Assembly (NCBI GenBank): GCA_022578605.1
Contig: MU394109.1
Coordinates: forward strand, 186,001-250,000
Direction: 5' to 3'
DNA from: Camillea tinctor
Taxonomy: Eukaryota > Ascomycota > Sordariomycetes > Xylariales > Xylariaceae
Length of the DNA stretch: 64,000 nt
Under the pieces are notes generated by a model that made no database searches, was not told the DNA's origin, and worked only from the letters and a program-made list of their open reading frames with translations. A program made the position numbers and the translations under genes. Shown one piece after another: positions 46,338 to 58,292 of the stretch; position 1 is the first letter of the stretch; each line of letters starts with the position of its first letter.

Positions 46338-47433
46338 ATGTCTCCCGCTACCAATGGCTTGTCTACTCAGGTAGACGCTCCCAAGCCCTCCAAATACGAT
46401 CCAAACTTCACCCAGCATGTCATTGACACTATGGGACCCAATGTCACGCCCAGAAACCGGGTTGTTCTGAGTGCATTCATCCGGCATCTTCACGACTTCA
46501 CTCGAGAGGTCGAGTTGACTATCGAGGAGTGGCTGGCTGCTGTGCAGTTTGTGAACGACGTTGGCAAGATCTACTCTGAGTCTGGCAAAACGAGAAACGA
46601 GTCGCACCGACTCTCTGATATCCTCGGGCTGGAGACGTAAGTCGTGTCCCCCCTTGGTATCTCTAACAAGGTTAAGTATCTGTTAACTAACACAGCCTCT
46701 AGGCTCGTGGACGAGATCGCTCATAAGATCATCTCCGATACGGATGTAGACCCGACTTCCTCAGCCATCCTAGGACCTTTCTGGTCCCCTAATGCACCCT
46801 TCCGCGAGAACGGAGGCACTATCATTCAAGACCCGAATCCTGATGGTAAAGTGTGCTTGATGCATGGTATTATCAGCGACCTAGTCACGGGAAAGCCGAT
46901 TCCGGGTGCCGTCTTTGACATCTGGCAAGCGTCGGCCAACGGCAAGTATGACTTCCAGGACCCCGAGAACCAGACGCCCAACAACCTGCGCGGAAAGTTC
47001 CGCGCCGACGAGAACGGCAAATACTGGTTCTACTGCTACCGCCCGACGGCCTATTCGTTGCCTCGAGACGGCCCCTCCTTTCAGCTGCTGCAGATGCTGG
47101 ACCGGCACCCAATGCGTCCAGCCCATATCCACATTATGGTAAGCCTCTCCCTCCGCACGGTTTCGAGTTACTTCATGTAAATGAGATAGGACTTAGCACG
47201 AGAATGTATGATGATTAACACATAATTTGTAGGTCACTCACCCAGAATATAAGGGCTGCACTACGCAGCTTTACCCGAAGGACGACCCGTGGCTAGCAAC
47301 CGACACTGTATTCGCCGTCAAGGATGACCTGGTCGTCGATTTCAAGCCCCTTAAGGGGGACGACAAGGCCATTCTTGAGCTCGACTACAACGTCATCCTT
47401 GCGCCGAAGGACTACAAAGGCAAAGACTTTTGA
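46338..47433 (+). CDS. Intradiol ring-cleavage dioxygenase (catechol/hydroxyquinol/protocatechuate type)
   Basis: Non-heme Fe(III) enzyme that opens an aromatic diol between the two hydroxyls. Three exons are inferred: 46338-46636, 46703-47138 and 47233-47433, giving 311 aa. Residues about 35-110 match the Dioxygenase_N helical domain (RHLHDF, then [14 protein letters not shown]) found in catechol and hydroxyquinol 1,2-dioxygenases. The catalytic core holds all four iron ligands: Tyr182 (NGKYDF), Tyr217 (PTAYSLP), His241 and His243 (RPAHIH). Phases close cleanly, with intron 2 falling right after HIHIM. No signal peptide, so intracellular. The N-domain favours a catechol or hydroxyquinol substrate, whereas the neighbouring carboxymuconate cyclase would need protocatechuate cleavage; fungal protocatechuate enzymes of this broad family are known, so the substrate is left open. 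Confidence 0.94.
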
Positions 47434-50037
47434 GTGAATACAGAGTGCCCTTCTGTAGCAACAGAACCTATTTACAAGCGTGCCCAGTTCTCACCGACGA
47501 CTTCCTGCCCTTAACAGGCAGGAAGATTTATCGGGATGCAGAGAGAGCGTGGTTCGTATACCCTTTCTATTGCGGAGCATAGAAAAGGGCGTAGCAATTT
47601 AACGACTCATAAGCGAAGGAGTATACGATCGAACAGAGGTGTTTAACCTCATTGTATATATATTTTCTGCACTATGTTATTTTCTGCACCATATGATTGT
47701 ACTTATAAAGCGACGCAAGTACATACGCAGAGTTCTGTTTTCTATAAGAACATGGTTAAATTAACTATATTGAAAATATCTCCTTGAATCCAGCAATAAC
47801 AGTGCCATTATGGCACACTATAAGTGATTGATAGAAAAGGGGGATTATTTACCAATTATAGAAAACCTCATACATAACCAGTCTTCTTAAACAGGGCGTG
47901 ATTAGACATATTCACACCCTGATCGACATGCGAATCCAATCCGGTCGATCCTTCAGTGTTCTTCACCTGCAGTCAAGCCGAACCGAGAAGACGGTCAGAT
48001 CATTTATCGCTTTGGTTCGAACATGAGATCGATCTACTCCCGAAGGCAACACACCAAAACTGTCGCGCGAACAGATGAACAGTTTGCGAGCCTGATGTAG
48101 AGATCTACACTCGCTTGGTCTTGCCATCATGACAAGCTTCCCCCTTTCCTCCTTCGTACGATTTTGAACCTTTTTTTTCTTGAGCACATCGAAGCAATAC
48201 TAAATGTACTCGTGCCCTCCTGCCCCCCGTCCTCCCCCTGTTCAGTGTTCACAACAGACATAAATACATGCAGAGGGCTATTCTTAGTGTTCCATTAAGG
48301 GGGCTGGACCAAGAAGAAGAATATATTAAACAAGAGAGAGCCCTGTAGCTCCTGAAGCGAGAAGAAATGCATCCATCACCACATACATATTCCCATACAT
48401 ACGTACCTCCTTTTGTCGTCGTCGTTGTTCTCCTCCCCGATTACCACCTTCCTCAGAAACGGATCCTCCTTTCCTTTCCTATCCCAACAGGTTTCCCCCT
48501 GTCTGCCCAGATTCTCCCCTCAAACATAGCCTGGTGATTCACATAGATGGCGCGCCAGTCTAAATATAGTCTAAGATGCAGTTCATGATGTTGCGCATCG
48601 CTGCGACGACAAGTATCGGTTGACTAATAGATATGCGCGTTCTCGTCTGAGATTCGTTCGTGCCGCATAGCCGCCTTCCAAGACCGCGCCAGCTGCTGAA
48701 ACAAGGGACTCTCCTCCCCCGCCTCACTCTGGTCCCTGCATGTCACGATCCGGTCCCCGCGGCGCTTGGCATATCTGGGGGAAAAGAAAGAAAAAAAAGA
48801 AAGTTGGCATGGTTGTTTCGGCTGGGGCCGCTGGGCTAGGTTTGGTTCTACAACTACAACTACATACTATTGCTCTGCGCACGTGCGATGTTGCCGCTTC
48901 TGGTTCCTTTTCTTTTTCTCACCCGTTTGTGCCCGGGCTATACATATCGACCAAGAATCACGAACTTAGCTGACGCTCCGGCTTGGCTGTCGACGTCCAG
49001 GCTCAAGAATGTCGCATTAGTAGTTTTACGGATACAATTAGCCTTCTTGTGGCGTCAACATAATTTCATCACATAGGGAATTTAAAGATTCTCAATTTAA
49101 TTTTTGTAAGTTTTTTTTATTAATTATATTGATTTTCTTTTTCTTTCCGTGCTGTTTTCATTTCTGGTATCTCTGTGTCCCTGATTTTCCTAGGGGTCAT
49201 ATCGTTCGTCCTATATAATAATTGCGCGCTATAAATACATGGAAATAGGCTTTTTTCGAACCGGTTCGCACACTATTATTACACTGCCTTTCCAGCAAAG
49301 AAAATAAACAAGGGGAAGGAGATCCATCTCGCTTGCTCGCCAAATGACACGAAACGGCCCTGCTTTTGTTGTGCGGCTCGGACCATTCTTGGCGAGACTT
49401 TCGTTCGTAACCGTTCTGGAATTGTTGCTGTGATCTTGTCGTTCGCCCCTGTTAGAAATATGATGGTATCTCCTATGCAGGGGCACGCCAGGTCCCCCCA
49501 TACGGGGCTTTCATGCTCGAGTCTAACAGCAACGAACTTAGAGATCCAGACTTCTTGGTTTGAAGCAGATTCCACGTCAATCGCTAGATAGTACCCACGG
49601 CACTGCGCTCACACTCACTGGCGGAAGAGGCCACGCAAATTCTTGGGCAATTCGGAGGAGAATGGGTTTGTTTTAGGAAGGATTGAGTCCCGGTAATGAC
49701 TGTGATGTGAATTATGTTTGTTCTGCGGAAGTGTGAAATAGGGAGTCTCGTGTAATTGACAAGAAGACCCTTCTTCTCGCTCGCTCTTAATATATTTTAA
49801 AGGAGTTCCTCGTCCACTCCCAATCCCTGTCAACCATCTCTCGTCTCCGGGCGACGCTTCGAGATTTCGCAAGAATCGATGTGTTGTTTTCTTTTCGCCA
49901 AGTCGATCGACTCTCTTGTAATTAGATTTGTGACCTCTCACACTACGCCGCTCCACCGGCCCCAAATCCGCCTCAGCACGCAGACGGTTTGCATCCGCTC
50001 TTGGGGCTAGCCAAGAGGTTCCTTTCCTTCCAGTGGC
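47434..50037. other. Intergenic region
   Basis: Begins with the 3' flank of the dioxygenase gene, including a 9-bp hairpin at 47501-47525. No gene is supportable in the rest. A minus-strand frame at 49279-49575 reads like ordinary protein, but it has no motif I recognise and no convincing start or splice partners. The minus frame at 49615-49965 lies just past the ZIP stop codon and is probably 3' untranslated sequence. Confidence 0.5.
47501..47525. repeat. 9-bp perfect hairpin in dioxygenase 3' flank
   Basis: CTTCCTGCC and GGCAGGAAG are separated by 7 nt, about 70 bp after the dioxygenase stop codon. A second, imperfect stem-loop (CCCTTTCTAT...ATAGAAAAGGG) follows within 70 bp. Both would lie in the 3' untranslated region and could affect mRNA stability; this is inference. 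Confidence 0.65.
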
Positions 50038-51597
50038 TTACGCGAATGCACCAACAACGGACATACCAGCGGCTAGAATATAATTAGTAAAACAAGAACG
50101 TAGCTTAATACACGAGAACTACGTACCTCCTAGCAGCACAAAGGCAAAGGCCTTCTTCTTGTCGTTCATCGTCAGCTCGCGGTTCGACTCCTCAGATAGG
50201 AAGTCCTCAGCAAGTAGATCAACAGTAGCAGCGTAGATGAGGAGACCAGAAGAGCTAGTAATACTGTTAGTGGTCTGCGCTTAGACAATACCGAAGTGGT
50301 TGGGTAGACTTACATCGCATTGAAGACACCGACAATGATGAGACCAAAGGCGCTATTAGGATCGTAGCTATCACGGGCAATCAAACCGATAGCTTGGCCA
50401 ATTGGAGCTGTAGTACCGAAGGCGAAGACAAGGAGCCAAGGCCTGATGCTTCCCTTAGGGTACGGCACAGCCGCAATACGGGAGCCCAGACCAAGACCCT
50501 CGAACATCTGGTGGAACAGGATAGCGACGAGCAGGATGACGAAACCCTCAACGGTGATGGAGACAGTCATGCCGACGAAAACAGAGTGGAACAGGATACC
50601 ACCTTCCAGGAGAGTGATGTTCATAGACATTCTCTTGTAGATCATGGGGTCAACTGGCTGTCCTTCCTCATCCCACATGCTCTTCTCGCTCACGATAACC
50701 TCCTCTTTGTGGTCAATATGTTGGGGTTGATTGGCGCGGATCATGTTCATCATCTCAAGGCGCTGTCGGACGTATTGCTCGTAAAAGACAATAAACCAAG
50801 GAGGCATCTCGCTGTGGGGGAGATCCATATCGTTGCCATCGCCGTAAGGCATAGGGGGCTGAACCTCGTTGTTCTGTCCGTACATCTTCTGGGCCATCTG
50901 CTTCTCATAGCTGATATCCTCGGCCTCGAAACTGTTGTGGTTGGGATTCCGGGCAGGGCGAGGGGGGGCAGCACCCATAGGAGGAGCAACGTGTTCTTCA
51001 AAACCGCGGGCACCACCGTGAGAATGGCCGCCCATCTTGTTGTTCATCCAAACTTCGATGACGAAAAGGCAAAAGAGTGAAAACATCATGATAACACCGG
51101 GCATGGGTGGGTACTGCTCGGTAAAGAGATCCGGAAGACATGGGTCTGAAAGACTGAAGAAGGCGGTAGGGAGAAGCTACAAGACTGATTAGTCTCGTGG
51201 GTAAGGGGAAATGTTCAGCCTTCAACTGTGCGACTTACATGAACGAAGGCCGTTGCTATCAGGACACCAGTACCAAAGTGTTTACAAGCGAAGAAAACCT
51301 TGGTTGGGACCTTAAGCCACGATATCTTCTTTGCAGCCACGGGGAAACCAGCACCTATAATTGATTTGTTAATAAAACATCTTCTATATCCAACGCATCA
51401 AGATTCTCTCATACCGAAGACTGAGGCTGCTAGGACAAGGACTGCGCAATGTTAGTGGATTATCTAAAATGTTCGCCATTCTGGAAATTTTGATGCAACT
51501 TACAAAGTCCCACTACATGTAGAGGCAAATCATATTCTCCAGCCTCCTTGCCGCTGCCGCAAGCGGGCTTTCCCATATCTGCCATATCAGAAGACAT
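50038..51597 (-). CDS. ZIP-family zinc/iron transporter
   Basis: Membrane importer of divalent metal ions (Zn, possibly Fe or Mn) into the cytosol. Six exons are inferred: 51597-51504, 51441-51415, 51354-51239, 51176-50314, 50254-50127 and 50072-50038, giving 420 aa. Exon 2 is only 27 nt and the last exon codes for just 11 residues, but phases match and the joined ends give the expected AAGMSVVGAFA C-terminus. Metal-site residues in the central helices are His276 (LFHSVFVG) and His301/Glu305 (LFHQMFEGLGLG). A His-containing loop (GGHSHGG, His130/His132) lies after the third helix. The variable cytosolic loop (about 140-255) is long and rich in Pro, Asn and charged residues. The start is supported by the short family-like N-terminus MSSDMADMGKP. 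The adjacent CDF transporter is transcribed divergently. Confidence 0.93.
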
Positions 51598-53520
51598 TGT
51601 GTCTCAAAACTTAATCCTCTTCCTAGAAACCGAATTGTCAAAGAAAAGAAAAAGAAGGGAATGTAGTTTATAGTCGTAGTATCCGGCGACTGCTTATCAG
51701 ACCTATTAAAGAAGATACTTTAAAAAAAGACTAATAAGATGTCGTCCTGCGACTGATGAATTGGGAAAACAGACGAAAGAGGCTTCTATCCTCGGCGCCA
51801 AGAGAAGGGAATAGTAAGAAAAGAGAATAAAGAAAAAAAAGAAGAGGGAAAGAAAGGCCCCAGATAATGGATCGCAACAGGGCATATAAGAAGTGAAGTT
51901 GATCGTTCAGTGCCCAGAAACTTGGGCGGATCCTATGCTTTAATACGTATAAGCACCATGGTAAAACTTTCCCTGGAGATTTCACGCGTAGTATCGTTAA
52001 GACTGATGACCCATGGCGGACATCATTGGATTTCAGTCTGTTGTTTCCTACGGTTCAGAATTGGACGATCTACCGCAGCACCGCACGCCAGGCTCGAATC
52101 GATGGGCAGCTCGAGGCTAGCTCACCAATGCGAACCCTGTCTTATTCGAGGCTATAGAGAGCCATCGATCCGCCCATTCGTGGCTGCCAGATCGTTTCAT
52201 ACCATTCGTTGACTAAAGATGAAAACACTAACAGCAGCTTCTGCCGAAGGGGAGCTGGCGACATGTCGGAGATCCTACTGATTGCCTATATGTAAAAGCC
52301 TTGGCGGGAGCCGCATTCTGCACAGATCCAGGAAGACCCATATTCTGGACCCTCCTGCTTGCATCACCCGCGAGCGTACGAGACCAGGGGGGATCTACCA
52401 GCTCAAGCTGTCTTGGATGGAGATGTAAATAGTAGCATCTGATGGAGATGATACGGAGCGGCAGTCTTGGAAGCGGTAATCTAAGTAAGGTTAAACGAAG
52501 GCGGCCTCTGCTTCTATCTCCACGGCTCTGCGAACACTATCGAGAGAGCCGGATTAGCTTCGGCGAGTCGGATCGTTTGTTTGATAGTCATTGTCGTTGA
52601 TCGGGATGGGATGTGGAAACACGCAGTTTCTTGGCAAGTGATGCGAAGGGGACGGTATATATATCACGATGACGGCGACGGCGGTCTTTGACATGGGCGT
52701 GTCAGGAGCCCGAAACAGTATAGATCTTGGCATGTCGAACCCAGGGGTGTTGTGGAGATGTTGGTATATCCTGTTTGGTCCGTTTCGTGAGCCAAGAACT
52801 CGGGACCGTTCAGCTGCAACGTTATGCAACATGATCGTCATCGGCAGGCTACAATGCCGTAGCATCGAAACGATTTTGACCCAATGAGGAGTAAAATGTT
52901 TTGTTATATCGGCCATTAACCCCACGTTGAAGCGGCCTGAGCGGTGAGCTTGGATCTCAACAAAGACTCATACAAGCTTTCCATATTGAGAACTTCCTTT
53001 AGCCTGCAGCACAACCCATGACAGCCCCCCCCAATCAAATCAGCGTTATTTCCATCAGGTAGAGAAGATCCTTGCTAGATCTTGGGCTCAGCGTGGGTTG
53101 TCAGCATCATTGACTATCTTGACAGGCTTGACTATCTGCAAGTAATATGCGCATGACGAGAAGAGCTAGAGATACAAAAGGGGGGATTCGCGAGTGGCGC
53201 GATCAAGTGCATTTACGGACAACACATGACAACGAGACACTATGTACTATGTTACCATGCTACTACCCCTGAGTGCACTACTGTGTGAGTTGAACAGATC
53301 TAAGTCATAGATTGACGTGTAATAAGGAGTCTCAAGGCATGAGGAGGACAAGCGGGGGCTGCCCCAGCTCACCGTCACATTGAGCCGTGGGCTCCCTCAC
53401 ATTCTGTATGAGACCAGACTTGTGAATATATTATAGGCACTCCTGCACAGAAGATCGACCTTTTCCAGTTCATTCAGTGACACATTCTGCAGCCTACCAT
53501 TCAGAGCATAAGCCTTTACC
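51598..53520. promoter_or_regulatory. Divergent intergenic region, ZIP / CDF transporters
   Basis: 1.9 kb between the start codons of the two metal transporters. No supportable gene; short frames on both strands lack motifs. A TATA-like ATATATTATA at about 53426-53435 lies roughly 90 bp before the CDF start. Purine-rich DNA at 51720-51870 lies in the ZIP leader region. I did not find a clear zinc-response element, but I could not scan systematically. Confidence 0.5.
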
Positions 53521-55598
53521 ATGGCGAACCCACCATCGCAAAACAACGCTCAGCCCACGGGTACGTCCTCCTTCCTTTTTCTGCAGCGAGCCATGGAAAC
53601 ATTTGCTTCCGAAGGCTGAAGTGTTTTGAATTTGTTTCCCCATGCTTGACCTATCATATAACGTATGCATTATTATGGGATTGACTCTACTAACCTTGGG
53701 TGAAAGGCGAGGCTACCACCCAACCCGCAGCAGATACAATCACACCTAAGGCCCTTACACCTGCACCTGCACCTGCATCTGCACTGGAAGGGACAAGCAC
53801 ATCAGATCATGTAAACAAGCAAGAAAGGTCTTCTTCTCTTGAAGAGAAGGCATCTGTGGTAGCAACCCCACCTGCCGAAGGTGAATCCTTTGGTACCGAG
53901 GTCAATCCGGCCGATCCACTGGATATTAGTCGCCATCGGCGTGAGAATGTTACCCAGCGCCAGATGAAAATCGACCATCCCAAGGGGAATAAGAAGAAGC
54001 TGAAGCAGTTCTACACGCGCCAGAACGAGCTCATCGACCAGTTCCTGGGAGCTGATGACGAGGAGCGGCTTCAGGTAGAAGAAGATGCGCGTGTGGCGCC
54101 CAAGATCAAATTTGCTGTCAATGCCTCCTTCACGGTCAACTTTTGCCTCTTCGTAATCCAGCTCTATGCTGCTGTCTCGACCGGGTCACTATCGGTAATT
54201 AATCCCTTGTGTGCGGCTACTCCTATATCTAATGAGCCACGTTGACCCGTAAATAGCTGTTTGCAACTGCTGCAGATGCATTTGTTCGTAGAACCTTTGA
54301 ACCCACCTCTTCTAAAAGAGGATTGCCCCCTCGTATTAACTATAGAGGCAGATGGATCTCGTCTCATCTTTTGTAATGTTGATAACTTCTCGTATGGCCG
54401 CCAGAGCTAGCGTGTACAAGTATCCTGTGGTACGTATTTCGTCTGCACGTTGTAACTGCCAGGGGGGGGGGGCGTGGTGCTCATAGTAATCTAGGGCCGT
54501 ACCAGGATCGAAACCATCGGTATTATCCTATTCTGTGCCTTAATGACAACCGTCGCTATTCAGCTACTTGTAAGTCGCTCGCCCACACCAGGTGACAACT
54601 AAGGCAGATCAGGTCTCTAACTTCAGTACTATTGGTCAACAGGTTGAGTCGGCACGTACTCTCGGTGACGGACCCACGGAATCCAAAGAACTTCACATCA
54701 TACCCCTGGTGTTTGTTGGAGTAGCTAGTAAGTTAAAAAGAAAAGAAATGAGAAAAAGGGGGGAGGGGGTGTTCCTACTGATCACACGTGACCATTAACA
54801 CGGATTTAGTCTTTGCTAAGGCCAGTCTCATGTTCTATTGCCTTGCATATCGCAAGTACCCGTCGGTCCACGTTTTTTTCGTAAGGAATAAAACCACCCC
54901 ACACTCAAGAATACGTAAGCTCATCCGAAATAGATTGATCACCGCAATGACATTGTGGTCAACATCTTTGGTTTGGTCATGTCCATTGTGGGCGACCGGT
55001 TCGTCTGGTACCTCGATCCCATCGGTGCCATTCTTATCGCTCTTCTTATCCTATTTTCATGGGTTTCCAACGCCTTCGAGCAAGTTTGGCTACTGGTGGG
55101 CAAGTCGGCGCCCCGGGAGTTCATCTCCAAACTGATCTACATCGCCATGACCCACGATTCTCAGATCCATAAAGTAGATACGGTACGTTGCTGATAGACA
55201 CAGGGGTTATAGATCCCGAACTAACAAGATCTCAAGTGTCGAGCATATCATGCAGGTCAGAAATATTACGTGGAAGTAGATATTATCATGGATCAGAACG
55301 TGCCACTCAAGGTCTCCCACGATGTTAGCCAGAGTCTACAGAGGAAGCTTGAAGGTGGGTTGTCCGAGCCGAGCGATACATTAATGCACGCCCACGTGGT
55401 TCTCTTACTGACAAAGATATATAAATAGGCCTAGGAGACGTCGAGCGAGCATTCGTCCACGTCGACTACAACGACGACCATGACCCTCATGAGGAGCACA
55501 AGCCACTATACGAGAAGAAGGCCAAGCGACGCAGCCTCAAGGATATCCTCCTCTTCAGGAAGAGAGAAGGAGAAGCCGCCATTGCGAGTAGTACCTAG
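53521..55598 (+). CDS. Cation diffusion facilitator (CDF), manganese type
   Basis: Proton/cation antiporter that moves divalent metal from the cytosol to an organelle or out of the cell. Ten exons are inferred: 53521-53560, 53707-54194, 54257-54283, 54352-54429, 54495-54569, 54643-54727, 54810-54880, 54934-55182, 55237-55354 and 55429-55598, giving 466 aa. The first 130 residues are Ser/Thr/Pro/Glu-rich, as in fungal Mn-CDFs. Metal-site motifs are DxxxD in TM2 (Asp183, Asp187) and DxxxD in TM5 (Asp290, Asp294, DHRND). Both having Asp rather than His first is the signature of Mn-CDFs rather than Zn-CDFs. The C-terminal cytosolic domain (KYYVEVDIIMD to FVHVDYNDDHD) is typical. Exon 3 is 27 nt and its donor (GTTCGT) is weak, yet it is needed to complete the first DxxxD motif. 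Confidence 0.92.
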
Positions 55599-57641
55599 AA
55601 TTCCTGAGGAGAGAAGGAAAAGATAAAGACAGGAGAAAGTTTGAGAGGGAGAATAGGTGAACGATCCGCCTAACCTAACGTAATACGTAATAGGATACAA
55701 TAATCTCGGAATCGGAGGGATAGATGGGCTGGAAGGGAAATTCCAGAAACAAAAAAAAAGAGAGACGAAGAAATGCTATGGCTTCGGAACTAGGGAGGGG
55801 CGCAGGCCCCATACAGGAGCGACATATAGACATGGGTTATTAGGGGGGTGTGGGAGGTGGAAGGGTTTACCACCTTAACGAAACGGTTTGACATGTGCGA
55901 TGAGAGCGATCTAAAAGTGCGATTTATTCTTCTTCTTTTTATGAGCGAGCGATACAGAACAACCTTTTTGAGTGCGAATTCGAGCGAGAAAAACAAAAGA
56001 AAATCAGTCTAATCTATATAGATTTAATGATGGATGATTAAAAAAGGAGGGCGGGGAGAAAAAGAGGGGGTTAAGTTGTGAGAGATGTTTCAATGTCTCA
56101 GAACTCAGTCTCCCCCCCATAAGAGCTGCGGAAACAATGCGGACGATGAGGAAATGATCTACCTACCTGTTCTATATAATAGGCCGTATCCTGACGACGA
56201 AAATCTATGTCGTTAGCCTGTCACTTCAGTATACAATCAATCCTGTTAAAGGTGCAGTTGCACCCAAGACAATCTATACAAAACCCACTACCATCATCGT
56301 GACTGGTGATTGAGTTTAAATACCTAGGTAGCTATAGGTTTATAAGAACTCTACCTAGTGTTAACGATTTAAGGTCCTTGCTGTACGTCTGAACACATAT
56401 AGTTAGCCTTCCATTCATAAGGGATTTAGCAGTAGCGTCTATCCGCAGGCAACGAAAGTCTCATATCATTTCAGTATCCTATATTCATGATAATATTGTC
56501 TCATGTATAGGATCATAGTGTTCCCTACAGTGAATCCAGGCCGTGTCCTGTATCGCTCGAAGAACCAGGTGCTCTTGTAGTCGACGGCCAAGAAACTTCG
56601 ATAATAATTTTATGCATGTTTGGTTCTCACACTACGGCACCCCGTGACGGGAACATGGGCCCAGATGAGGGCTGAAGTCTGTACCATGAAACCGCTCATA
56701 AGTTAGTTTGAATACTCTCCAGAACAGCGCCCTTAGCTGCGAGGCGGGCACTGGCCTATCTAAAGTGATGGAAAAGCCTAGAGCTCGCTGTGAGGCTTCT
56801 ACCACAGTTTGAGAAGAATGAGTTCATTATATAATGGGCCGGTCTTGAGTCGAGCTCGAGTCCATCTTGGGTGTCTTGGGTGGCGGCATTCAACAAGTAA
56901 GCGGTCGCGGCACGTGTCCCAGCCCATACAATTGCGCCAATTCTAGTTCCATGTGTAGTCTTGGATAGTGGCCCAGGAAATATTAACATGTTCACATAGC
57001 CGTAGAGTATATCGAATGGAAGTACTTCTGGAAGCCGGGTTAGGAAAGAGTGGCTCTTATTATAGGTTCAGGCTGCTATTAGAGGTTTTATAGTACGCTC
57101 CAAGTTTCTTAGAATAAACGGTTTGACTCTTTGACGCTGATTTGCAGCCTCTTTCCCCTTTCTTTCCTATTTTCTCTCGCGCCAATTCTCCCATCCTTCT
57201 TCCTCCCGTTTCCACTCTTTATCTAAATCCCCCACGTTTTTCTTTCACGTACGGCCACTCCAGTAAGCAGTTCCTAGTCTTCAACTTGATGTTTACACTT
57301 CCCCTCTTTTAACTTGTTCGTCATCTTCCTTTTTCCTACGTTCTCTTCTTCCTTCCGCTCTTTTCGTTCTCGTCCTTAGATCTCTTTAGCGTTGGAATTT
57401 CCCAGTTCTTATTTTGGTATGTTTAAGCACATTAGGAGTTTTCGCAGGAAAGGAGTTATGGATATTAGTATTCAATAATATTCCCCTCTTTTCAAGCTGT
57501 CTTGAATGCTCCCAAGGGTGTTCCACCAGTGTCTAAAAAATGTTTATTACGCAAAACCCCTAATCTAGGTAGGCGGAGCTTCCTCTTATAATTTATCTTG
57601 ATTCACTGAACTTTCTGGGAGAGAAATACGACGAGTTAATC
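55599..57641. other. Intergenic region
   Basis: 3' flank of the CDF gene, then about 1 kb of gene-free DNA. The stretch at about 57130-57410 is pyrimidine-rich on the plus strand, as seen just upstream of transcription starts in many fungal genes, and could belong to COX15 or to the small spliced frame at 57642. Confidence 0.5.
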
Positions 57642-57845
57642 ATGATCAGACCTGGCGTGTTTAAGTTTATCGTGATTTGGATTTGGTAAGTGCATACTAT
57701 TTTTCGGCATATTGAAGCCTCTCGAAGCCCCCTGACCCACATGGACACATCGTATAAGATACTCAATTCTCATCGATGCAGCACGTTCGGTGATACCGTG
57801 TTAGGTGGTGTTTTAAAACTTTCCTACAAGAATATTAAGGTTTAG
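57642..57845 (+). CDS. Possible spliced micro-ORF, 35 aa, small membrane protein
   Basis: Low-confidence candidate. ATG at 57642 opens a short exon (57642-57685) ending at a perfect GTAAGT donor; a GCAG acceptor at 57781 restores the frame (exon 57782-57845) to a TAG stop. The 35-residue product has one hydrophobic stretch (residues about 5-19: GVFKFIVIWICTFGD) and a basic end (KLSYKNIKV), like small mitochondrial or ER membrane proteins. A pyrimidine-rich promoter-like tract precedes it by 230-500 bp. I do not recognise a family. It could equally be a chance frame or part of the 5' leader of COX15, 450 bp downstream on the same strand. Confidence 0.25.
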
Positions 57846-58292
57846 CATGTGGTGAAGGTTTCTAGTGCTATACTCCGTAGCTCCGTCCGGTAAAGTAGGA
57901 TCTAATCGTTTAATCATCTGACAACCCACTCCTACTTTATATCTTATCTTATCTTAGCCTATCTAAACCACATTAAGAATATTTAAAGTGTTCTACCTAG
58001 GTAGGTAGTACAACATAGAACCCTGCAGTCCTGGGTTCTTCTACCTAGTGGAGCTCACTAACCAATGGGAACAGAGAGATTTCCGATTGTGACTAAAAAA
58101 GATAAAAGTGTGGCGGAAGCTCTCTACACTAGTGGCTGAGGTCCTTTTTAGTACATATTCCGTAATCCATGTCGCTAAGTCCGTCCTTAGATTTCTCTCC
58201 TGACTCAAAATCATGCGATATGGACCATTGAGATTCATGACAAGCAGGAAGTGCGGGAATATTTCACTCTAAGCCTGGAACACATCCTAGAT

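Noticed and set aside
49279..49575. 98-aa minus-strand ORF downstream of the ZIP gene
   Set aside because: Protein-like composition but no recognisable motif and no supporting splice or promoter signals; mentioned in the intergenic entry only.
50394..51080. 228-aa plus-strand ORF opposite the ZIP gene
   Set aside because: Antisense shadow of ZIP exon 4, with no domain of its own.
56756..56995. 79-aa minus-strand ORF between the CDF gene and COX15
   Set aside because: No motif, no hydrophobic or splice pattern and no promoter-like sequence; likely a chance frame.
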